This document shows, piece after piece, positions 1 to 5,165 of a DNA stretch of 5,165 bases. How positions within the stretch are numbered: position 1 is the first letter of the stretch; each line of letters starts with the position of its first letter. A program made the translations under genes and the position numbers. This DNA is from an uncultured Oscillospiraceae bacterium (GTDB lineage Bacteria; Bacillota_A; Clostridia; Oscillospirales; Oscillospiraceae): the NCBI GenBank assembly GCA_900757695.1, contig CAAEOU010000346.1:1-5165 (forward strand), written 5' to 3'. Below the pieces are notes generated by a model. That model worked only from the letters and a program-made list of their open reading frames with translations, did no database searches and was not told where the DNA came from.

Positions 1-1
1 C

Positions 2-736
2 CATATTCCGCCGGAGGTTATGCAGGTCGCCGATATGAAAAAGGGAATCGTGCTGGTAACAGGGGCCGCAGGCTCGGGAAAATCCACTACGCTGGCCTGC
101 ATCATCAATCAGATCAATCACAGCCGCAGCGGACATATCCTGACGCTGGAGGATCCGGTGGAGTATATCCACCGGCACGGACAGTGCATCATCAGCCAGC
201 GGGAGATCCATATTGACTGCCCCAGCTATGTGGCGGCGCTCCGCAGCGCCCTGCGGGAGAGCCCGGATGTGATTCTGCTGGGAGAGATGCGGGATCGGGA
301 GACTATGGAGGTTGCCATGACGGCGGCGGAAACCGGACAGCTGCTGCTCTCCAGCCTTCATACCACCGGAGCGGCCAACACCATCGACCGGATCATTGAT
401 GCGTTCCCGCCCAATCAGCAGTCGCAGATCCGGCTTCAGCTTTCCATGGTTCTGCAGGCGGTGATCAGCCAGCAGCTGGTTCCGGGTGTGGATGGGCAGT
501 CAATCCCGGTATTTGAGATCATGTATACCACCATGGCGATCCGCAATATGATTCGGGAGAGCAAGACGCACCTGCTGGAATCTGCCATTGCCTCCGGCGG
601 GGCCATGGGAATGCGCACCATGGATATGGCGCTGACGGAGCTGGTGACGCAGGGGAAGATCACAAAGGAGGCCGCACTGACCCATTGCGTCAACTATGAG
701 ACGATGAAAAATCGGCTTGGGATGACCGGTATGTGA
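2..736 (+). CDS. pilT: Type IV pilus retraction ATPase PilT (5'-partial)
   Basis: PilT is a cytoplasmic hexameric ATPase of the secretion-ATPase (PilT/PilB/GspE) family that powers pilus retraction and twitching motility. The frame is open from base 2, and residues before the first in-window ATG (IPPEV at 5-19) already match the family, so that ATG (20-22) is internal and the true start is upstream. About 244 codons are visible; a full PilT is usually 340-370 residues, so the N-terminal PAS-like domain is missing. Visible motifs in order: Walker A GAAGSGKST (62-88), Asp box around LEDPVEYIH, Walker B DVILLGEMRD (266-295) with the catalytic Glu, and His box SSLHTTGAANTIDRI. The AIRNMIRE motif near 535-560 is close to the AIRNLIRE signature that separates PilT from PilB/GspE, and no PilB-type tetracysteine is present. 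The gene ends MTGM-stop without an intrinsic terminator. The only doubt is which PilT paralogue this is. Confidence 0.94.
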   Translation, partial: HIPPEVMQVADMKKGIVLVTGAAGSGKSTTLACIINQINHSRSGHILTLEDPVEYIHRHGQCIISQREIHIDCPSYVAALRSALRESPDVILLGEMRDRETMEVAMTAAETGQLLLSSLHTTGAANTIDRIIDAFPPNQQSQIRLQLSMVLQAVISQQLVPGVDGQSIPVFEIMYTTMAIRNMIRESKTHLLESAIASGGAMGMRTMDMALTELVTQGKITKEAALTHCVNYETMKNRLGMTGM

Positions 737-746
737 TTTGTACCGG
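726..746 (+). other. Small inverted repeat spanning the pilT stop codon
   Basis: CCGGTA (726-731) pairs perfectly with TACCGG (741-746) around a 9-nt loop that contains the TGA stop (734-736). No T-run follows; the next bases are G-rich. It is therefore not an intrinsic terminator. It could be an RNA 3'-end stabiliser or chance. No other terminator-like structure is seen before the next promoter, so pilT transcripts may continue into the regulator gene. Confidence 0.35.
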
Positions 747-760
747 GGGATGATGGAGAC

Positions 761-790
761 AACCAATATTTATGTCAGAAAAAACCAATA
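761..790 (+). promoter_or_regulatory. Paired AACCAATA boxes, candidate BTAD/SARP operator
   Basis: AACCAATA occurs at 761-768 and again at 783-790, a start-to-start distance of exactly 22 bp or about two helical turns. The bases between the boxes are not conserved. The second box ends 15 bp upstream of the -35 element at 806. An inverted copy, TATTGGTT, lies just downstream of the -10 at 846-853. SARP/BTAD winged-helix activators are known to bind short direct repeats spaced by about 11 or 22 bp near promoters, and the next gene encodes such a protein, so autoregulation is plausible. An 8-mer pair in an AT-rich spacer can arise by chance. Confidence 0.4.
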
Positions 791-805
791 AAATCAGCCA
801 AATAG

Positions 806-834
806 GTGACAAATAGGAAAAAGTGTGCTATGCT
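806..834 (+). promoter_or_regulatory. Housekeeping-type promoter with extended -10 for the BTAD regulator
   Basis: The -35 is GTGACA (806-811, five of six consensus bases). A 17-bp spacer follows, then TATGCT (829-834, four of six) preceded by TG at 826-827, giving the extended -10 pattern TGnTATnnT. Transcription would start near 841, leaving a 5' leader of about 105 nt before the ATG at 946. I see no clear riboswitch or attenuator in that leader. Confidence 0.6.
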
Positions 835-933
835 GATAAAAAGAGTATTGGTTAGACTAAAAATTACGATCTAAGGGTACACCGCCCGATCCCCTTGCCG
901 AATGATGCGGTATTGCCCGAAATCGGATGCGTT

Positions 934-938
934 GGAGG
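934..938 (+). promoter_or_regulatory. Ribosome binding site that fixes the regulator start at 946
   Basis: GGAGG lies 7 nt upstream of the ATG at 946-948. The longer in-frame alternative, a TTG at 895, has no Shine-Dalgarno and would add 17 residues that do not resemble a winged-helix N-terminus. The ATG at 946 is therefore the better start. Confidence 0.85.
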
Positions 939-945
939 TGTGGGG

Positions 946-2166
946 ATGAATCATGTGATCCGGGCAACGATGCTGGGAAAGTTTACGCTGATGCAGGAGG
1001 GTATGAATGCACCGGCAGTCGTCAGTCTGGCGGGGCGGTCCCGGCGGCTATGGACGCTGGTGGCATACCTGATCCTTCAAAGAGCCCGGGGTGTATCCAC
1101 CCAGGAGCTGATCGATCTCCTTTGGCCCGATGCGGAGGGGAGCAACCCCGCAAGCACCCTTCAAAATAATGTGAGCCGTTCCAGAAATTCACTGGCAGAG
1201 ATGGGATTCGAGCAGGCCAAGACGCTCATTCGCTATGAAAACGGCTATTACAAGTGGGCGCCCGAGTGGGAGACCCATCTTGATATTGAAGAATTTGAGA
1301 GCCTTGCAAAGCGGGCGCTGGACTGCAGAGGGCAGCAGCAGGCACTGGAATGGGGGCTCAAGGCAATTGAACTTTATACCGGGGACTTCCTGCCGGAGGC
1401 CGCAACGGAGTTTTGGTGCATCAATCTCAACGCCTATTACCGTTCGCTCTATATCCGCCTTTGCAGAGAGACGGTACAGGGGCTGTTTCGTGCAGGGCGG
1501 CTGCCGGAGCTGGAGCGGATATGCTCCAGAGTGATCGAGCTGGATCCGGCGGCGGAAGAATTCAGCGTCTACCTGATGCGGGCACTGATCCGCAATCACA
1601 GTCCCCAGAAAGCGCTGGATCACTATGAGTATATCTGGCAGCTCTACCGGGAAACCTATGGCGCTGCCCCATCGGAGGCGCTGGATGCCGAAAAAGCGGC
1701 TGCGGTGGAAGCGCTATACGGTAAAGATGTGGAGGATGATGAGATCCGGGATTTCCTGCTCAAGGGCAATCAGGAGCCGGGGGCGTTCTGCTGCGACAAT
1801 GGCACGTTCCGTGAGATTATCAGCTTGCAGGTACGCAGTATGCAGCGGCAGAAGATCGATGCGCAGCTGACGATTCTCAGGCTCAACAGTCAGGAGGCAG
1901 ATCAGGAAAAGCGTGCGATCTATATGAAGCAAATGGAAACGACCCTCCAAAAATCTCTTCGCTCCGGAGATCCCTTTACCAGAGTGGGAGCAAATCAATT
2001 CTGGGTGCTTTTGCCCGGAGCCAGCAACGAAAATGGAAAGATTGTGATGGACCGGGTCATAAACCGCATGCATAAGGATTATCCCAGAACGGAGGCGGCC
2101 TTTCGAGTTCGCGTGCTGGATCTGGAAGGGCTCAATAGCCGTATGGCGGCAGGAAGTAACCAGTGA
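946..2166 (+). CDS. BTAD (SARP-like) transcriptional regulator with degenerate GGDEF-like C-terminus
   Basis: A predicted 406-residue cytoplasmic DNA-binding regulator. Residues about 5-105 form an OmpR-type winged helix (MLGKFTL strand, a GRSRRLWTLVAYLILQ helix, the QELIDLLWPDAEG motif, then a YENGYYKW wing-like segment). Residues about 110-255 fit the bacterial transcriptional activator domain, a helical TPR-like fold (LDIEEFESLAKRAL, AIELYTGDFLPE, LYIRLCRETVQGL, then RVIELDPAAEEFSVYLMRALI). Residues about 285-395 resemble a GGDEF domain: an LTILRL strand, a helix, then RSGD (339-342), five residues, GANQF (348-352) and WVLLPGA. The catalytic GG(D/E)EF is lost, so cyclase activity is unlikely, but the RxxD inhibitory-site spacing is retained, which would allow c-di-GMP binding (inference). 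Its targets are unknown. It has its own promoter and terminator, so it is probably monocistronic, apart from possible read-through from pilT. Confidence 0.88.
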   Translation: MNHVIRATMLGKFTLMQEGMNAPAVVSLAGRSRRLWTLVAYLILQRARGVSTQELIDLLWPDAEGSNPASTLQNNVSRSRNSLAEMGFEQAKTLIRYENGYYKWAPEWETHLDIEEFESLAKRALDCRGQQQALEWGLKAIELYTGDFLPEAATEFWCINLNAYYRSLYIRLCRETVQGLFRAGRLPELERICSRVIELDPAAEEFSVYLMRALIRNHSPQKALDHYEYIWQLYRETYGAAPSEALDAEKAAAVEALYGKDVEDDEIRDFLLKGNQEPGAFCCDNGTFREIISLQVRSMQRQKIDAQLTILRLNSQEADQEKRAIYMKQMETTLQKSLRSGDPFTRVGANQFWVLLPGASNENGKIVMDRVINRMHKDYPRTEAAFRVRVLDLEGLNSRMAAGSNQ

Positions 2167-2192
2167 CAGCCTGACTGAAATAGAAAAATAGG

Positions 2193-2236
2193 AATCGGCC
2201 GATAAATTTTGTGATTTGTCGGCCGATTTTTTCTTT
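2193..2236 (+). terminator. Strong intrinsic terminator after the BTAD regulator
   Basis: AATCGGCCGA (2193-2202) pairs perfectly with TCGGCCGATT (2219-2228). The stem extends inward through 2208/2213 with A-T and G-T pairs to a TTGT loop, about 16 pairs in all. The T-run at 2227-2232 is followed by CTTT. This ends the regulator transcript 27 nt after its stop codon and insulates the downstream genes. A-rich sequence lies before the left arm at 2184-2190, but no comparable T-run serves the other strand. Confidence 0.93.
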
Positions 2237-2242
2237 ATCATA

Positions 2243-2270
2243 GTGATTTCATAGAGTTGAATTGTATAAT
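2243..2270 (+). promoter_or_regulatory. Promoter for the 117-residue protein and probably the surface protein
   Basis: A perfect TATAAT -10 lies at 2265-2270. The best -35 is a weak GTGATT (2243-2248) at 16-bp spacing. Transcription would begin near 2277, just after the upstream terminator. This rules out the in-frame TTG codons at 2257 and 2263 as starts of the next gene. A weak -35 next to a perfect -10 suggests activator help, but no operator is evident. Confidence 0.55.
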
Positions 2271-2301
2271 AAACCCAGAAAGCGTGAAAAGGCGTGATTA
2301 T

Positions 2302-2655
2302 GTGAAAGAAAATCGTATGCGCCCGATTGGGATGAACACATTTCGGGTGTATGTGGACAGCAAGGAGGACGGCCAGATCCGTGGAAGGGTTCTTGGAGGC
2401 GCCATCAAAGAGCCGGTGCCGTTTACCAGCCTGTCCCGTATGGTTCTATTAATTGAAGAACGTATGGATATTGACCTTGACGAAAAACCGGAAAGCCCAG
2501 TGATGCACCCGGGGGTGCCCACCTTTGAGCTGGAAATCCTGTTCCGTCAGAATTACAGTTGGCAGGGGCGCCTGCGGTGGCCGAAGGGTCAGCGGGAGGC
2601 ATCCTTCCGCAGCGTGCTGGAACTGCTGATCCTGATGGAAACGGTTTTGGCATAG
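2302..2655 (+). CDS. Conserved-looking small hypothetical protein with two similar halves
   Basis: The product is unrecognised; it resembles short hypothetical proteins I associate with clostridial genomes, but I cannot name a family. The GTG at 2302 (117 residues) is preferred because AAAGG (2288-2292) lies 9 nt upstream and the promoter -10 is at 2265-2270. The in-frame ATGs at 2317 and 2332 are alternatives. There is no signal peptide or membrane segment, so it is probably cytoplasmic. Residues 14-55 (FRVYVDSKEDGQIRGRVL ... PFTSLSRMVLLIEERM) and 75-117 (FELEILFRQNYSWQGRLRW ... SFRSVLELLILMETVL) follow the same pattern: a strand, a polar turn, a strand ending GR(V/L), F(T/R)S(L/V), then a hydrophobic helix. 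This suggests an internal duplication or pseudo-twofold fold. The surface protein gene starts 60 bp downstream with no terminator between, so the two are probably cotranscribed. Confidence 0.8.
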   Translation: MKENRMRPIGMNTFRVYVDSKEDGQIRGRVLGGAIKEPVPFTSLSRMVLLIEERMDIDLDEKPESPVMHPGVPTFELEILFRQNYSWQGRLRWPKGQREASFRSVLELLILMETVLA

Positions 2656-2703
2656 TGAGATTGTAAAAAATGGATCCAGAGGATCTCTTGAAATACTCTG
2701 ATC

Positions 2704-2708
2704 GGAGG
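2704..2708 (+). promoter_or_regulatory. Ribosome binding site of the surface protein gene
   Basis: GGAGG lies 7 nt before the ATG at 2716, an optimal spacing. It supports this start together with the textbook signal peptide that follows. The 2656-2703 spacer contains no convincing terminator or promoter. Confidence 0.9.
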
Positions 2709-2715
2709 AATAGTC

Positions 2716-5165
2716 ATGAAAAAACGAATTGCCGCATTGATGCTGTCAATCTGCATGATGATCTCTATTCTTCCCACCAGCGCCTTTGCGGTGCCGGATG
2801 TGGAGGAAGCGTATCCCATCACGCAGGAAGAGACTGCACCGGAGGTGCAGGCGGCTGAGCAGGAAGCTCCGGCACTGCAGGAAGCGGCGTTGGATGTGCC
2901 GGAGGAAGATCCGGCGATCGAAGTGCAGACCGCAGAAATAACGGACGAACCTGCCGCGGAAGTTCAGGCAGAGCCTGAGCAGCAGCCTGCTCTGGAAGCA
3001 GCAGAGCCAGCGTCCGAGGCGGAGCCTGAGGTACAGCCCGAGGTACAGGAGCAGCCTGTAGAGGAAACGGAGGCTGCGGCTCAGCCTGAGGCGAGCACCG
3101 AGGAGCAGCCTGCGGAGGATGAGACGGAACAGTCTGAGGTAGAGACGGAGCCTGCATCCGAGGAGACCGGCAGCGAGGAGACCGCAGAAGAACCCTCCGA
3201 GGAAGAGACAGAAACGTCGGTGCCGGATGACACGGCACTCTTTGCACTCGGTGGCGATACGGCCATGTATGTGGCAACAGACACGGTGGCTGGGGAGGCT
3301 ACGGTGTATGTGGGAAAAACCATCACACTCACAGGAACGACCAACGGCTGCAAGGGCTGGGCGAACTGGAACGGATCCAGCGGCGAGTATTACGACGATA
3401 CATGGACGACCTCTAACAGCGGCGTTGCCACAGTCAGCAATGGTGTGGTAACGGGCGTCAGCAGCGGTACGGCAACGATCACCCATACCTATTGCAAAGG
3501 CGATCAATATCAATACAACTATTACACGCAGACAGGCAATTATGCACATCAGCTGGTGAATGAGACATTTACGGTAACGGTAAAAGAAATTGTGGCACCT
3601 ACGGCCATCAAGATTTCCGGCGAGAAGGAAGTAAAGGTCTATGAGACCATTCAGCTCTCTACGCTGCTGGAGCCGGAGGACGCCTATGCAGATATCACAT
3701 GGGAGTCCAGCGATACCGGCATCCTTACGGTAGATGCCACCGGCGCTGTTTATGGCGTCAGCGAAGGAACTGCTACGGTGACGGCCTATGCAGGCAGCTT
3801 GACCGCAAATATTTCCATCACCGTCAAAGCGGCAGAGCAGGAGACAGCATCCGCAAGATTCTTCTTCCTGAAGGATCCCTCAAAAGACTATACCGCCAAT
3901 GAGTCCGCCAACTGGTCCGAGCTGACCAATGGATCCAGCGGCACGATCAATGTAAAGAATATTGTATGGCAGGGCGGTGCCAACAACTACGAGACGTCTC
4001 GTGTGCTCACATGGCCGGACGGCTCTACAGGGTCTACCTACACTGTGGCAAAAGGTACTGCCGCATGGAATACGATCTTTGATGCATTTTCTGCATCCTA
4101 TGGCGTAACAGATAAGGACGATGTAGAGTCCATTATTTTGACACCCTATAAGATCTCCAGCCATGCGTACAATGGGGATGGTAACCATGTAGACTGTACC
4201 GTAACGATTGTAGCAAAGAGTGTATGTACCGTACTGTATAAGCTGCTGGATGTCGGTGACAGTCTTTGGAGCAACGTGGAGACTTACAAGCTCCATCCCG
4301 GCGATACCACAGCTCCCGAGAAGACATATCCGGCCACAAAGACTGTGAATGGTGTAGAATACACCTTTATGGGCTGGTATACCAACCCGCAGCTCAGCGG
4401 GGATCCGGTAGACTTTACCGGCGGATATACGGTAAACGGCAATACGGAATTCTATGCCAAGTATGTGGCTGGCTATAACGTGATTTACAATGCAAACGGC
4501 GGCGTTTGGAGAGGAAAAGTCACCAATCCATGTCTGGAAGGACATACATTTACGATTTCTGCCAACACGCCCACACGGGAAGGTTATACCTTCGAAGGCT
4601 GGGAATCCAGCTATGATGGCGAAACCTATCAGTGGGGCAGTAAACAGAGCTTTGTAATGCCCGGATGCAATGTTGTACTGAAGGCAAAATGGAAGGTAAA
4701 TACCTATACGGTAACCTGGAATAATTATAACGGCGAAGAGCTGAAAAAGGACACCAAGGTTGAATACGGTACAATGCCCAGCTACGATGGAGAGACTCCG
4801 GTCAAACCTGAGGATGCCCAGTTCACCTATGAGTTTAGCGGCTGGACGCCCAAGCTGTCCAAGGTCACGAAGGATATCACCTACACCGCCCAGTTTACTC
4901 CGGTAGAGAAGACCTTTACAGTAACATGGGTAAACTATGACGGCAAGGAGCTGGAGAAGGACGAGAACGTAGCGTACAACTCCAACCCCAGCTACGACGG
5001 CGAGACTCCGGTTAAGCCCGAGGATGGCCAGTTCACCTATGAGTTTAAGGGTTGGAATCCGACCCTGTCCAAGGTAACCAACAACATCACCTATACCGCT
5101 CAGTTTACTCCCGTAGAGAAGACCTTTACGGTCACTTGGGTAAACTACGACGGCACGGAGCTGGA
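2716..5165 (+). CDS. Large secreted multidomain surface protein: Big_2 and List_Bact/InlB B-type repeats (3'-partial)
   Basis: A probable cell-surface adhesin or wall protein; the frame stays open for 816 codons to the window end. Residues 1-25 are a Sec signal peptide (MKKR basic start, hydrophobic core, cleavage after AFA). Residues 26-168 are Glu/Pro/Ala-rich with no Lys or Arg and look like an extended acidic stalk. Residues about 192-290 and 294-372 are Big_2-like Ig folds; each has the TW(T/E)SS/N..V/L.TV....G.V.GVS.GTATIT signature, and the first carries a Tyr-rich insertion (about 260-282). Residues 376-504 form a module I do not recognise, starting ARFFFLKD. Residues 505-584 and 587-660 are List_Bact/InlB B-repeat-like units with the YTFMGWYT and YTFEGWES cores. 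From 663, 70-residue repeats run off the end. Anchoring (sortase motif, SLH or other) would lie beyond the window. Its ligand is unknown. It is probably expressed with the upstream 117-residue protein. Confidence 0.9.
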   Translation, partial: MKKRIAALMLSICMMISILPTSAFAVPDVEEAYPITQEETAPEVQAAEQEAPALQEAALDVPEEDPAIEVQTAEITDEPAAEVQAEPEQQPALEAAEPASEAEPEVQPEVQEQPVEETEAAAQPEASTEEQPAEDETEQSEVETEPASEETGSEETAEEPSEEETETSVPDDTALFALGGDTAMYVATDTVAGEATVYVGKTITLTGTTNGCKGWANWNGSSGEYYDDTWTTSNSGVATVSNGVVTGVSSGTATITHTYCKGDQYQYNYYTQTGNYAHQLVNETFTVTVKEIVAPTAIKISGEKEVKVYETIQLSTLLEPEDAYADITWESSDTGILTVDATGAVYGVSEGTATVTAYAGSLTANISITVKAAEQETASARFFFLKDPSKDYTANESANWSELTNGSSGTINVKNIVWQGGANNYETSRVLTWPDGSTGSTYTVAKGTAAWNTIFDAFSASYGVTDKDDVESIILTPYKISSHAYNGDGNHVDCTVTIVAKSVCTVLYKLLDVGDSLWSNVETYKLHPGDTTAPEKTYPATKTVNGVEYTFMGWYTNPQLSGDPVDFTGGYTVNGNTEFYAKYVAGYNVIYNANGGVWRGKVTNPCLEGHTFTISANTPTREGYTFEGWESSYDGETYQWGSKQSFVMPGCNVVLKAKWKVNTYTVTWNNYNGEELKKDTKVEYGTMPSYDGETPVKPEDAQFTYEFSGWTPKLSKVTKDITYTAQFTPVEKTFTVTWVNYDGKELEKDENVAYNSNPSYDGETPVKPEDGQFTYEFKGWNPTLSKVTNNITYTAQFTPVEKTFTVTWVNYDGTEL
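2791..3219 (+). repeat. Low-complexity Glu/Pro/Ala-coding segment
   Basis: It codes for residues 26-168 of the surface protein. By hand count, 143 residues hold 45 Glu and 5 Asp and no Lys or Arg. The DNA is built from degenerate short motifs such as GAGCAGCCTG and CAGCCTGAG, with GAGGTACAG repeated at 3028-3036 and 3040-3048 (12-bp period). Such segments often change length by slippage. The long reading frames on the opposite strand here are by-products of this composition. Confidence 0.8.
4702..5165 (+). repeat. Tandem 210-bp (70-residue) repeats in the surface protein
   Basis: Units start at 4702, 4912 and 5122, exactly 210 bp apart; the third is cut by the window end after 44 bp. The unit begins T(Y/F)TVTW.NY(N/D)G, has a central SYDGETPVKPED core and a YEF.GW motif, and ends ITYTAQFTPVEK. 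By hand comparison, units 1 and 2 share 53 of 70 residues. Over the first 44 bp, units 2 and 3 differ at five positions, four of them synonymous. Each unit resembles an InlB B-repeat or List_Bact domain, and the copy number is probably higher than seen here. Confidence 0.93.

Noticed and set aside
20..22. ATG at 20 as the start of the PilT gene
   Set aside because: The frame is open upstream to the window edge, the preceding residues match PilT, and starting here would leave the protein without its N-terminal domain just before Walker A.
841..933. c-di-GMP riboswitch or attenuator in the leader of the regulator
   Set aside because: I could not find the conserved GEMM core or a terminator/antiterminator pair; only weak short stems such as AAGGG/CCCTT (873-896) are present.
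895..945. TTG at 895 as the start of the regulator
   Set aside because: It has no Shine-Dalgarno, and the added 17 residues show no family resemblance. GGAGG sits 7 nt before the ATG at 946.
732..2219. Identical 10-mer TGTGATTTGT in both hairpin loop regions (732-741 and 2210-2219)
   Set aside because: About a dozen shared 10-mer pairs are expected by chance in 5 kb, so this is not evidence of a common element.
2257..2301. TTG at 2257 as the start of the small hypothetical protein
   Set aside because: It lies upstream of the TATAAT at 2265-2270, so it would not be in the transcript, and it has no ribosome binding site.
2743..2754. Lipobox around Cys13 (LSIC) in the signal peptide
   Set aside because: The -1 residue is Ile rather than Gly, Ala or Ser, and a good signal peptidase I site (AFA) follows at residue 25.
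2746..3549. Long minus-strand reading frames over the acidic segment (also 2819-3277 and 3081-3353)
   Set aside because: They are Leu/Arg-, Pro- or Ser-rich complements of the Glu/Pro/Ala coding repeats, with no domain signature. The + strand frame has a signal peptide, an RBS and recognisable domains.
151..4406. Seven GGATCC sites (151, 1542, 2672, 3373, 3873, 3931, 4401) where about one is expected
   Set aside because: Most fall in coding sequence at codon combinations such as Asp-Pro and Gly-Ser-Ser, so codon use explains them well enough. They show no spacing pattern.
3880..4545. 221-codon minus-strand reading frame
   Set aside because: It lies wholly inside the surface protein gene, has no recognisable motif, and its composition is explained by the + strand gene.

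Overview
The window looks like chromosomal DNA of a low-to-mid GC Gram-positive anaerobe, most likely a gut clostridial lineage such as Oscillospiraceae, Ruminococcaceae or Lachnospiraceae. This is inferred from gene content, not from a marker gene. The content is a Firmicutes-style PilT ATPase, a BTAD-type regulator with a GGDEF-like tail, a short clostridial-looking hypothetical protein, and a large secreted protein with Big_2 and Listeria/Bacteroides-type repeats. All supported genes are on the + strand. The first and last genes run off the window edges.

Layout. (1) 2-736: the C-terminal two thirds of a type IV pilus retraction ATPase (PilT); its start lies upstream of the window. (2) 737-945: an intergenic region with two AACCAATA boxes exactly 22 bp apart, an extended -10 promoter (806-834), and a strong Shine-Dalgarno that fixes the next start. 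(3) 946-2166: a 406-residue regulator with an N-terminal winged-helix DNA-binding domain, a central BTAD domain, and a C-terminal domain resembling a degenerate GGDEF. Its catalytic motif is lost (GANQF), but an RxxD I-site-like motif remains at the canonical spacing. (4) 2193-2236: a strong intrinsic terminator that isolates the regulator from what follows. (5) 2243-2655: a promoter with a perfect TATAAT and a 117-residue hypothetical protein whose two halves look like diverged copies of each other. (6) 2716-5165: at least 816 codons of a secreted surface protein. It has a signal peptide, a 143-residue Glu/Pro/Ala stretch with no Lys or Arg, two Big_2-like domains, a module I do not recognise, two List_Bact/InlB B-repeat-like units, and a tandem array of 70-residue repeats still running at the window end.

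How the genes may fit together (inference). Pilus retraction and a large adhesin-like protein are both surface-attachment functions, and the gene between them encodes a transcription factor with a possible nucleotide-binding tail. A c-di-GMP-responsive BTAD regulator controlling attachment genes would fit, but nothing in the sequence proves the ligand or the targets. The regulator's candidate boxes occur only in front of its own gene. The 117-residue protein and the surface protein are 60 bp apart with no terminator between them, so they probably share a transcript.
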